DNA of 24,175 nt from positions 1-24,175 of the forward strand of contig CAZUAH010000184.1 of NCBI GenBank assembly GCA_964617665.1. Direction: 5' to 3'. Source of the stretch: JADHUC01 sp964617665 (GTDB taxonomy: Bacteria > Planctomycetota > Planctomycetia > Pirellulales > Pirellulaceae). The first letter of the stretch is position 1. The number at the start of each line of letters is the position of its first letter. The notes under the pieces are model-generated. The model worked only from the letters and a program-made list of their open reading frames with translations, did not search any database and was not told the DNA's origin. Position numbers and translations under genes: made by a program. Positions 15,490 to 23,088 of this stretch are shown one piece after another.

Positions 15490-16491
15490 TTACCTTTGAT
15501 CGTCGAGGGATTGCGTGGTGGAGGTTGATTTTGGCAATTCGATGGAAGCCGCCAATGTGCCGTCACCAGGTGGACGGATCACGACGCGCAAGGGGCGCCG
15601 GAAGGCCCGCCCGCCGAGTTCGGGCTCCAGATCGTCAAGCTGCAATTCGGTTCCTCGCCCGTCGCCGTTGTCGTCCAGTAGCGCGTGCTCAGTAGGGATA
15701 AGCTCGGCCTCGCGGTAGTCGCGCATCACTCGCCGGACGATCGTCAAGTACAGATCGAGCAACGTGATCCGGCTATCGCGGTCGCGATCAAACTCGTCGG
15801 TGTCTGGCGGGTTCTTCAGTACGTTGGCCAGATGCCAGTGAAAATGCGCCTCGTTTGTCTCTGCATCGGCCTCGGTCGCGGTAATGACCACGCGGCCTTT
15901 CGCCGATAGTTCTCGGATGAACAAGCCACTTGCGGGCACGGTGATGAAGAAAACCTGCTCGCGGGACTTGATATCCTTGAACAATTTGCCGAAGTCCGTT
16001 TGATTCATGTCCCGGCCCGGCAGGTTCAGAAACACGTTGCGACCGTCGAAATGGCTGTGGCCGATCACGACGACCCAAAGCGTATCGTCCGGTGTCAAGG
16101 ATTCCCTGATTTGGGCAACGTCCGCGGCAACGGCCTCGCGTGTTGCCAGCCCACGAAAACCAGCCAGCCCGGGGGCTTCCTCAGGCTCCGGCTTGACTCC
16201 GTACCGGACCCAAACATGCTCGGCCGGGAACTCCCATCGGTCCACGAGCACGTCGTGGATTTTCTCCGCGCTCTCGCGATAGGCTTGCCGAAAGACCTGC
16301 GTGCCCGGATGGCCGCACAGAATCAGGGCCCTTCGAATGCCGACATCGCTGGTTGTCTTTTCATTCGCAGCCTCAGGCTTCGGAGGTGGAACCTGCGGCT
16401 CGACAGCAGAACCAGAGGGCTCCGCATTGGGCGCTTGGCCCGCGGCAGCAGGAACGGTCGCCAGGAAGCCTGCGATCAACAGTGATGTCAT
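15490..16491 (-). CDS. Exported caspase-like pseudoenzyme with two EF-hand-like loops
   Basis: 333 aa. The start MTSLLIAGFLATVPAAAGQA is a probable signal peptide, followed by a Pro-rich linker. From about residue 53 the order resembles the caspase/legumain (clan CD) fold: strand RALILCGHPG, then LWVVVIGHSHFDGRNVFLNL with the expected His region (144-147), and VFFITVPASGLFI (180-192) where active members have a D-A-C-x-S-G-type Cys motif. No Cys is present there; the only Cys is C59. It therefore appears catalytically dead. Two EF-hand-type loops follow: 235-246 (DRDRDSRITLLD) and 273-284 (DDNGDGRGTELQ), suggesting calcium binding. It is first in the MoxR cluster, 5 bases before moxR. Role unknown; a binding or scaffolding function is inferred. 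Confidence 0.75.
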   Translation of the reverse strand: MTSLLIAGFLATVPAAAGQAPNAEPSGSAVEPQVPPPKPEAANEKTTSDVGIRRALILCGHPGTQVFRQAYRESAEKIHDVLVDRWEFPAEHVWVRYGVKPEPEEAPGLAGFRGLATREAVAADVAQIRESLTPDDTLWVVVIGHSHFDGRNVFLNLPGRDMNQTDFGKLFKDIKSREQVFFITVPASGLFIRELSAKGRVVITATEADAETNEAHFHWHLANVLKNPPDTDEFDRDRDSRITLLDLYLTIVRRVMRDYREAELIPTEHALLDDNGDGRGTELQLDDLEPELGGRAFRRPLRVVIRPPGDGTLAASIELPKSTSTTQSLDDQR

Positions 16492-16650
16492 AGTGATTCC
16501 CCGGCGACCGATTTCAGAACTAGTCTTCTGCTAGACGTTGATCCAACGCCTTGTTTTCGTAATCAAGACACGATTATCGGACCATCTATAGCCTCTTGAC
16601 ATCCTCAGCCCACAACATTCGAGCATTTCACTGCATCAGGGCCAGCAATT

Positions 16651-17499
16651 CTATGGATCGCTCAAGGAACGCGGGTAGGTACGGAAGGCAACGTACGGTT
16701 CCTGTCGGTCTTGAATCTGACCCCGACGCAGCGGTAGGACGTTCCAGACCTCTTGACCGCTATGGAACACGCGCAGTTTCACCGAACCGGTGAAACGGAT
16801 CAAGGCGTATTCCCATCTATGCCCGTCGGCTGTCTGGCGGGCCTCTATCAGTAGGAAGACATCCGGGTCGGTGCCTTTGACAAAGGCGAACAGGGCGCCG
16901 TCCAGCAGACTCTCGTCAACGCTCTCATAACGATAGAGAGGCTGGGTTAGGAGACGAAGATGCCACTCGGCATGCGTACCATCCACGGCGACTGCGGAAA
17001 ACTCCTTTGCCAGGGCTCGCATTTGGCGAAGCCGTTTCGTCGGCGACTCGGCAGGTGCCACGGCTTGAGGCACGGGGCTCAGAACTGCGCCCCCGCGCGA
17101 AGGTACCCAGATCTCTTCGCCACCCCGCTCCGCGGTCAGCCTGTTTAGGGACAGTGAATGGATTTCCGTCTCCATGGCCCGACGTCCGCCGTAGCAGTTG
17201 TGGATCGAGGCCACTACCTCCGGTCGACCTTTGGCCGTCCAAATATACACATCGCCATAGAACCTTCTGCCGAGAAGGTTTGACCAACGGAGTATCGGAG
17301 TCCGATGCAGGGCCAGTTTCGTCTCGCCATCGGGCCATGCAAAAAAGTCGTACTTCACCGCTTCTTGTTTCGCCAACTCGATGGCCTCGTTCGCTTCGGC
17401 CTTTTCAATGCTCTCCTTCCTCGAATGTTCCCCCGACGGGGAAGATTGCGGTTGGCCACAAATGCCAACAATCAGAATCAACAGACCGGTCGATTGCAT
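16651..17499 (-). CDS. Exported protein of unknown function, LRQMK family (paralog C)
   Basis: 282 aa. The ATG at 17499 starts a short hydrophobic leader (MQSTGLLILIVGICG), preceded by a weak GAGG. The leader contains a Cys but not a standard lipobox. Family features: Lys/Glu-rich helix (31-48), TPILRWSNLLGRRFYGDVY (67-85), IWTAKGRPEVVASIH (86-100), EEIWVPSRGG, ESPTKRLRQMRALAKEFSAV (151-170), LRLLTQPLYRYE (181-192), then DGALFAFVKGTDPDVFLLIE, WEYALIRF and EVWNVLPL. This copy and the one at 17641 keep the fuller set of motifs. They are arranged in tandem with 141 bases between them and lie upstream of the caspase-like gene. Function unknown. Confidence 0.78.
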   Translation of the reverse strand: MQSTGLLILIVGICGQPQSSPSGEHSRKESIEKAEANEAIELAKQEAVKYDFFAWPDGETKLALHRTPILRWSNLLGRRFYGDVYIWTAKGRPEVVASIHNCYGGRRAMETEIHSLSLNRLTAERGGEEIWVPSRGGAVLSPVPQAVAPAESPTKRLRQMRALAKEFSAVAVDGTHAEWHLRLLTQPLYRYESVDESLLDGALFAFVKGTDPDVFLLIEARQTADGHRWEYALIRFTGSVKLRVFHSGQEVWNVLPLRRGQIQDRQEPYVAFRTYPRSLSDP

Positions 17500-17640
17500 T
17501 GATGCCTCGCTTGAACGGAAGTTGCGATAGTCCGCCTCCTACTGACAGCGACTGTACTACTGCCTTTGTAGCATCCTTGGGAAACCAAGTACAAGCATTT
17601 CCCCGCATCTTGATGTACCCGCTACTTCGCTTTCGACTCC

Positions 17641-18474
17641 TTACTCTTCCGGAAGACTGGCCCGCGATGTGATTCGGTTTCGCCAGTAGGGCTTGCTGGA
17701 ATCACCGCCGGTCTCCGTCGGTGACACGCTCCAGATTTCGGTGCCGCGGAAATCGACGTGTAGCTCGTAGTCGGTGAACGCGCCGCAGGCGCAGTGCCAT
17801 CGGGTGCCCTGGTCGGTCGACTGCGATTCGATTGCCAGGAGCAATTCGGGATCCATCCCCTGACACATGGCGAATACGGCACCGGCCATTGTGGCTTGGC
17901 CTTTCTCGATTGCGTAGTCATGCAGCGGTTTGGGAAGCAGTCGCAGTTCCCATCGATCGCCTTTCTTGTCCACAGTGTGAGCCCGAAACTTGCGCGACAA
18001 CTGCCGAATCTGTTGCAGTTGCATCCGTCGTGAATCGCCCGGTTGGGCAGCGCCCGGCAATACCTTCCATTTCAAGCCGGGCTCAGTGGGCGCCCAAATC
18101 GTCTCGCCTCGCCAGACCGTTTTGATAGGCTTGGTCGCGAGAGAATGAAACTCGTGCGTGATCGCCCAGAACTCTTTCCAGTTGTTCCAGCAATAAAGCG
18201 TTCCGATGGCACCCGGGCGGCCGTCTTGTTGGACCCACATGTAGACCGAGCCAATCTGGTTGAACCGAACGGGTTGGTTCCAGAGAAAAACCGGCTTCTC
18301 TACAACGCGAAACGCCATTTCTGGTTCATCGGCAGCCGTGATTCGGTACTCCATCACATAGCGGTCGAAGGTCTTACGCCACAGGCCAATGATCTCTCTT
18401 TGCCGGGCGTCCTCTTCCTGCTCGGCCTGCCCAGTGGCGCCAATCGCGATTGCCATTAGCACGGTATACACCAT
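17641..18474 (-). CDS. Exported protein of unknown function, LRQMK family (paralog D)
   Basis: 277 aa. GAGGAGA at 18481-18487 lies 6 bases upstream of the ATG, a strong ribosome site. The leader MVYTVLMAIAIGATGQA looks like a short signal peptide. Family features: KPVFLWNQPVRFNQIGSVYM (60-79), DGRPGAIGTLYCWN (84-97), THEFHSLATK (106-115), ETIWAPTEPGLKWKVLP (124-140), the variant MQLQQIRQLSRKF (151-163) in place of LRQMK, LRLLPKPLHDY (177-187), then AGAVFAMCQGMDPELLLAIE, WHCACGAF and EIWSVSPTETGGDSSKPYW. The tail resembles that of paralog A (VPRDVGGSSDPYF). It lies 112 bases downstream of the M56-WD40 stop codon, so it could be cotranscribed or have its own promoter. Function unknown. Confidence 0.8.
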   Translation of the reverse strand: MVYTVLMAIAIGATGQAEQEEDARQREIIGLWRKTFDRYVMEYRITAADEPEMAFRVVEKPVFLWNQPVRFNQIGSVYMWVQQDGRPGAIGTLYCWNNWKEFWAITHEFHSLATKPIKTVWRGETIWAPTEPGLKWKVLPGAAQPGDSRRMQLQQIRQLSRKFRAHTVDKKGDRWELRLLPKPLHDYAIEKGQATMAGAVFAMCQGMDPELLLAIESQSTDQGTRWHCACGAFTDYELHVDFRGTEIWSVSPTETGGDSSKPYWRNRITSRASLPEE

Positions 18475-18586
18475 CTTTCGTCTCCTCGAATCTAGGGCAA
18501 AGGAATCTACGTCACCTCTCTATCCACTCGCGCGGCCCCAGACCAGGGTTTGTTTTTCCCCACCACGATGCAGGATTGTCAAAGCC

Positions 18587-21500
18587 CTAGTCGACGGCTT
18601 TCGTGGAGGTCGAATTTGACTCAGCGTTTGCCGCCAAGCCCGTTGGCCACAGCTTCACGGTTCCATCCCGGCTGACGCTGGCCATTATCGACCCGTCGGG
18701 CGAACAGGCTATCTGAAACACCCCGTCCCCGTGGCCTTCGTAGTGGCGGATCCGTTCGCCCGTTTCCAAATGCCACAAAGCAATTCCGCCGTCAAGCGCG
18801 CCGGTCGCCAAATGGATCCCGTCCGGGAAAAGGACCGCGGCAGTGATGGCCCCCCGGCCCAAGGTCGCTTGTTGCGTGCGTGTCGCAAGGTCCCATACGC
18901 GGACGCCCCGCGGCCCGTAAGAGAAAAGACGCTCGCCGCTCTGATCGAATAGCAGGCCTCTTATGGTATGTCCGAATGCGCCAAAGGTTGCGATATCCCG
19001 CCCGCTGGCTGCATCCCACAGCGTTAGTTCGCTTGGTATCGCCCAGTTCTGGATGAAGCCAGACGACGTTGCCAGCTGCTGCCCGTCCGGCGAAAAGGCC
19101 ACGTCGGTTGTGCCCATGTCTTGTTCGGAGACCGAGTGAAGCAGTTTGCCCGTACTTATGTCCCAGAGCTTGACCCGATTGTCCCCACCGGTGGAAGCCA
19201 GCCGCCGACCGTCCGGCGAGAAGGCAACACGGTGAGTGCCCCGGGTGTGGCCCTCCAGCAGTTTGAGTTTCTCTCCGGTCTTGACGTTCCAGAGTTGAAT
19301 GCCGCGGACGTACATCGCCGCCGCAAGAGTTTTGCCATCGGGCGAGAAGGCAACGTGTTGGACAACAAATGGGTTTCCTGCGAGTTGACGCACTATGCCG
19401 TAGGACTGCAGGCTGCGAAGCGTGATCAGTTTGCCCTTGCCGGCGGTCGCCAACAGTTTGCCGTCGGGCGAAATCGCGACGGTTCTCACGGTCTTCGGCT
19501 CGCCTGGGAAGGTCGCCAGCGGCTTGACAACCGACGTATCCGTCTCTTTGGCCTGCCACCGTTTCAGCGCCCCATCGAAGCTTCCCGCCACCAACGCCCG
19601 GCCGTCTGGCGCGAAGGCCACGGCTGTGACCGCCTGTTGATGGGTGTAGAGCTTGCCGAGGTGGCGGGCGTTTTGCGGGTCCCAAAGCCGAACGAACGCG
19701 TCCAAAACGCCGCTGGCGAGCATCCGCCCCTGCGGCGAGAACGCTAGACACCAGACTGGCGCGGTGTGTTCTTCAATGGTCGCGCGAAGGGAGACACTCT
19801 CTGCTTGTGTGGGCGCGACGTCCCACAGCTTGATCGTCTTGTCTTGGCTGGCACTGGCCAGGATGGCGCCGTCACGGGACAATGCAACCGCGGTTACCGC
19901 CTTCGCATGAGCCTCGAGCGTAGCTGTGGCTCGGCCACTCGCCACGTCCCAAAGCTTCACCGTCCCATCGCCGGAACCGGCCGCCAGGAGTCTACCGTCC
20001 GGCGAGAATGCCACCGAGCGAACTGTGGCGGTGTGGCCCTCAAAGCGAGCCTCCTCGGAACCGTCGGGGACGCCCCAAAGACGGATCGTGTTGTCGTGGC
20101 TACCCGACGCCAACCGCCGCCCGTCGGGCGAGAAGGCCAACGAAAAGACGGAATTCGTGTGGCCAACCAGCGTCTTGCGCACCTTGGCGATGGTTTGTGA
20201 GGAACTGGGCGATGGCGAGTCCGAGTGTGAACCGGCCCCCGGATCGAGGCCGGACGAATCAACGTCCCACAAGGTGACCGTCTTGTCCACACTGGCCGTT
20301 GCCAGGAACCGGCCGACGGGAGAGAAGACCGCGCAATTGACTTCAGTATCGCCACCTTCGAGGATCTGCTTGACCTGGCCGGAACGGGCATCGCGCAATC
20401 GCACTCTCGCGTCTGCGTGGACCGATGCAATCAGCTTGCCGTCCGGCGAGTACGTGACGGACAAAACGGTGCTCGGCTGGTCGTCCTCGGCCGCTTCCCG
20501 CCGGAGTACGGCAACCTCGTCGCCGGTAGCGAAGTCCCACAATCTGGTCGTCCCATCCTTGACGCCGCCCACGACTCTCTTGCCGTCAGGCGAATAGGAT
20601 AGGCTGTGTGCGCTCATTGGCGGCGAATCCGGCAGGGCCAGTGTCCGTTTCTCCACTCCGCTCGCCACATCCCACGTCTTCACAATGCCATCCCGAGCAC
20701 CCGTCGCCAATACGCTTCCGTCGGACGAGAACGCTAACATCGTCACGGTCGCTTCGTGACCAAGCAGGATTCGCCTCTCCTCACCAGACTCGGCTTCCCA
20801 CAAACGCACGGTCTTGTCGCCACTGCCGGACGCTATCGTCCGGCCATCGGGCGATATCGCCACCTTGTACACCTCCAATTCGTGGCCGACCAATGTTCTC
20901 AACGGCTTGCGGGATGCAACGTCCCAAATCTTGATTGTGCCGTCCAGACTCCCCGTGACGAGCCGTTTCCCATCCGGCGAAAAGGCAACGGAATGCGGAA
21001 CGGCCGTATGACCGCCAAATTCCGCCAGCAGTTCGCCAGTCGTCGCCCGGTAGAAACGCACTTTCACGTCACAGTCACCAGTCGCAATCAGACGACCGTC
21101 AGGCGAAAAGGCGAGACATCGGACTCCGTACGGTCGCTTTGACGAAAAAAGTAAAGCTCGTGTCGCCAGATCCCACACCGCCAACTCGCCAGCCGTTCGA
21201 GAGATTCCGGACGCGGTTGCCAACAGCTTCCCATCGGGCGACACCGCGACCCCCTTCACAGGCAGGTGGACGAACAACAGGTCCAGCGGGCGCTGGTCGA
21301 ACCGAAACGTGCCGGCGGTCGTGTCAACCCTTGGCGCGGCGGTCGCGCCGGGCTGCGGGGTGCCGGAATCTGGCCCAGAAACCACGGCGCGGATCGTCTG
21401 CAAGAGCGAAGGCTCCTGAGACGTTCCATCGGTGCTGGCACGATCTTGCGTTCTTTGTCCGAGCACCAGGATCGGCGAAAACAGCAATATCGAGACTGCG

Positions 21501-22615
21501 GCCAGGCAGCCCGCAAGACGCATAGGCATTGCCAACCGGTAGGAGGTGCGATCCTCCAGAACCGTCTGAAGTCTCCTCTTCAATGAGTTCATTTCGCCAA
21601 AGCCGTTGGCGAACGCACCAACAGGCCGACCGCCTTCGGAGAGGAAGTCTATGGTCTTCATCATGCTTTCGGCGTAGGCCATCGCCTTGGCGGGAAACCA
21701 CCTCATGACCCAGCCATCGCAACACTGATCGGCTGCTCGACGCAACTGCCGGCGAACGAACCACGCCACCGGGTGCCACCAGAAGATGCCAACCACAAGC
21801 AACTCGAACCACATCAGCCAATGATCTCGCCGGCGCAGATGGTCCACTTCGTGAGCCAGTATCGTCGTACGCTCGTCGTCGTTCAGCGACAAGAGCAACG
21901 ATTTTGGCAGCAACAGAACGGCGCGTCTGCCGACACCGAAAACCAAGGGTACCGCCCGAGCACCGGAAACATGGACGCTGGGAAAGAGACGCACGTCAGC
22001 AACCTGTGCGAGGGAGGCCACTTCGTCGCGCAGTTCCCGGGGAGCCGTGGCCGCGTGTCGCAACAGCCGACGAAACCGGCGGACCCTTAGCAGCGCCGTG
22101 GTCGTCATTACGAACGCCCCGGCAAGCCACACCGCAATGACGGCGTGAACCCATGTCAGCTGCAGCTTGGTGGAGATCGCGCGGGCGGTCTGATTCTCGT
22201 TCGTCGTCCCCGGCGCAAACGTCAGCTCGACGTTAGGCTCGTCCTCGGCGCTGGGCACGCCCGTAGCCCAACGAGGCCGATCCTCTGAATTATACCGCCG
22301 AGAGTCTGGAGCGTTATCGTCGCTTTGTGACGCGATCGGACTTTCCGGACGCACGACGACGGCAACGCCGGTCCCGTCGCCATTCAGGTGTCGCGCAAAG
22401 GCCGCGTCAACTCCGGCGACATGCTCAGTTGCCACAGGAATCCTCACCGGAAGGTCAAACAGCGGAGGCGTCACCAGCTTCACCAATACGAGAAGCCAGA
22501 GGAAATGGGCCAGTGGTCCGTGCTGCCAAACGCGCGTTACCACAAGCACGACGACGGCCAGTCCCGCGACCACGATTGCGTTGCTCAAGCCAAAGGCCAA
22601 CAGCGTCTCGATCAT
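18587..22615 (-). CDS. BlaR1-like M56 metallopeptidase fused to about 20 WD40 repeats
   Basis: 1342 aa. The N-terminal 390 residues are BlaR1/M56-like: TM about 8-28, 34-50, 152-175 and 366-386, and a zinc motif HEVDH (255-259) followed by RRRDH. The third-ligand region is DQCCD (296-300), with Asp where Glu is usual. After a Ser/Gly/Pro-rich linker (about 388-440), roughly 20 WD40 repeats fill 447 to about 1332, each of the form VxxVAFSPDGxxLATGS...VKLWDxxxG. A Ser-rich insert interrupts repeat 8. In BlaR1 the segment after the last TM helix is the extracytoplasmic penicillin sensor; here WD40 propellers take its place. The start overlaps the blaI stop by four bases (ATGA). By analogy the protein would cleave or inactivate the BlaI-type repressor on sensing a signal, which is unknown. 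Confidence 0.9.
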   Translation of the reverse strand: MIETLLAFGLSNAIVVAGLAVVVLVVTRVWQHGPLAHFLWLLVLVKLVTPPLFDLPVRIPVATEHVAGVDAAFARHLNGDGTGVAVVVRPESPIASQSDDNAPDSRRYNSEDRPRWATGVPSAEDEPNVELTFAPGTTNENQTARAISTKLQLTWVHAVIAVWLAGAFVMTTTALLRVRRFRRLLRHAATAPRELRDEVASLAQVADVRLFPSVHVSGARAVPLVFGVGRRAVLLLPKSLLLSLNDDERTTILAHEVDHLRRRDHWLMWFELLVVGIFWWHPVAWFVRRQLRRAADQCCDGWVMRWFPAKAMAYAESMMKTIDFLSEGGRPVGAFANGFGEMNSLKRRLQTVLEDRTSYRLAMPMRLAGCLAAVSILLFSPILVLGQRTQDRASTDGTSQEPSLLQTIRAVVSGPDSGTPQPGATAAPRVDTTAGTFRFDQRPLDLLFVHLPVKGVAVSPDGKLLATASGISRTAGELAVWDLATRALLFSSKRPYGVRCLAFSPDGRLIATGDCDVKVRFYRATTGELLAEFGGHTAVPHSVAFSPDGKRLVTGSLDGTIKIWDVASRKPLRTLVGHELEVYKVAISPDGRTIASGSGDKTVRLWEAESGEERRILLGHEATVTMLAFSSDGSVLATGARDGIVKTWDVASGVEKRTLALPDSPPMSAHSLSYSPDGKRVVGGVKDGTTRLWDFATGDEVAVLRREAAEDDQPSTVLSVTYSPDGKLIASVHADARVRLRDARSGQVKQILEGGDTEVNCAVFSPVGRFLATASVDKTVTLWDVDSSGLDPGAGSHSDSPSPSSSQTIAKVRKTLVGHTNSVFSLAFSPDGRRLASGSHDNTIRLWGVPDGSEEARFEGHTATVRSVAFSPDGRLLAAGSGDGTVKLWDVASGRATATLEAHAKAVTAVALSRDGAILASASQDKTIKLWDVAPTQAESVSLRATIEEHTAPVWCLAFSPQGRMLASGVLDAFVRLWDPQNARHLGKLYTHQQAVTAVAFAPDGRALVAGSFDGALKRWQAKETDTSVVKPLATFPGEPKTVRTVAISPDGKLLATAGKGKLITLRSLQSYGIVRQLAGNPFVVQHVAFSPDGKTLAAAMYVRGIQLWNVKTGEKLKLLEGHTRGTHRVAFSPDGRRLASTGGDNRVKLWDISTGKLLHSVSEQDMGTTDVAFSPDGQQLATSSGFIQNWAIPSELTLWDAASGRDIATFGAFGHTIRGLLFDQSGERLFSYGPRGVRVWDLATRTQQATLGRGAITAAVLFPDGIHLATGALDGGIALWHLETGERIRHYEGHGDGVFQIACSPDGSIMASVSRDGTVKLWPTGLAANAESNSTSTKAVD

Positions 22616-23019
22616 CGCTCGTGCCTCCCCGATTTACTCTTACCTTGCTTGGCTTCGTCCAACAGGCGTCTCAGCGTCTCGCGATCGCGTTTCGAGAGCC
22701 TCGCGCCTTCGACCAGATGCATCAACACGGGTGTGAGCGAACCGTCGCACAGCCGCTCGGCCATTTCCTGGAGCTGCGCGTCAATCAGATCGCCTTGGTC
22801 TGCCGTCGCGGAGAAGACATGAGCCATCTCTGACCGGTCCCGCGTTGCGCAGCCCTTCTCCTCCAACTGTTCCAGCAGCTTCTGTACCGTTCCGTAATCC
22901 GATGTAGTTTGCGGAGGATAAAGGGTTGCCGTCAATTGCCGAATCGTCTGCGGCCCATCCCGCCACAATGCCTCTAGAACGGCAAACTGCGCCTCGGTCA
23001 GTCGAATCTTTGCGGCCAA
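22612..23019 (-). CDS. blaI: BlaI/MecI-family transcriptional repressor
   Basis: 135 aa from a TTG at 23019. Winged-helix domain about 6-75 (LTEAQFAVLEALWRDGPQTI, then TSDYGTVQKLLEQLEEKG), followed by the helical dimerisation part. TTG 23019 is chosen because GGGAG at 23028-23032 lies 8 bases upstream and the protein then begins just before LTEAQF, as BlaI proteins usually do. The longer frame from TTG 23088 is unlikely, since that TTG is the start of a TTGACA promoter element and the extension would cross the operator. It probably represses its own operon, including the M56-WD40 gene it overlaps. The target genes beyond that are not shown by the sequence. Confidence 0.85.
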   Translation of the reverse strand: MAAKIRLTEAQFAVLEALWRDGPQTIRQLTATLYPPQTTSDYGTVQKLLEQLEEKGCATRDRSEMAHVFSATADQGDLIDAQLQEMAERLCDGSLTPVLMHLVEGARLSKRDRETLRRLLDEAKQGKSKSGRHER

Positions 23020-23040
23020 TTTGAGATCTCCCGGCTGATG

Positions 23041-23059
23041 GTCAGATGTACTATCTGAC
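23041..23059. promoter_or_regulatory. Probable BlaI-type operator
   Basis: GTCAGATGTACTATCTGAC has perfect 7-base inverted arms (GTCAGAT / ATCTGAC) around 5 bases. It lies directly downstream of the candidate -10 and upstream of the blaI start, so a bound dimer would cover the transcription start. A further half-site, CAGATGT on the minus strand, lies at 23073-23079 within the promoter spacer. Autoregulation is the usual arrangement for this family. Confidence 0.6.
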
Positions 23060-23088
23060 ACGGTAAGACAAAACATCTGAGGTGTCAA
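23060..23088 (-). promoter_or_regulatory. Candidate promoter of the blaI operon
   Basis: On the minus strand TTGACA (23088-23083) is a perfect -35, followed by 17 bases and TACCGT (23065-23060), a weak -10. It sits next to the palindrome at 23041-23059. It overlaps the last bases of the gene at 23085-24110, so the blaI operon appears to have its own promoter. Confidence 0.45.

Noticed and set aside
16596..16625. Plus-strand promoter from TTGACA at 16596
   Set aside because: No acceptable -10 follows and there is no plus-strand gene downstream.
18650..21280. Regularly spaced DNA repeats with GTCCGGCGAGAA-like units, resembling a CRISPR or tandem array
   Set aside because: The period of roughly 120-130 bases and the translated SPDG motif show that these are codons for WD40 repeats.
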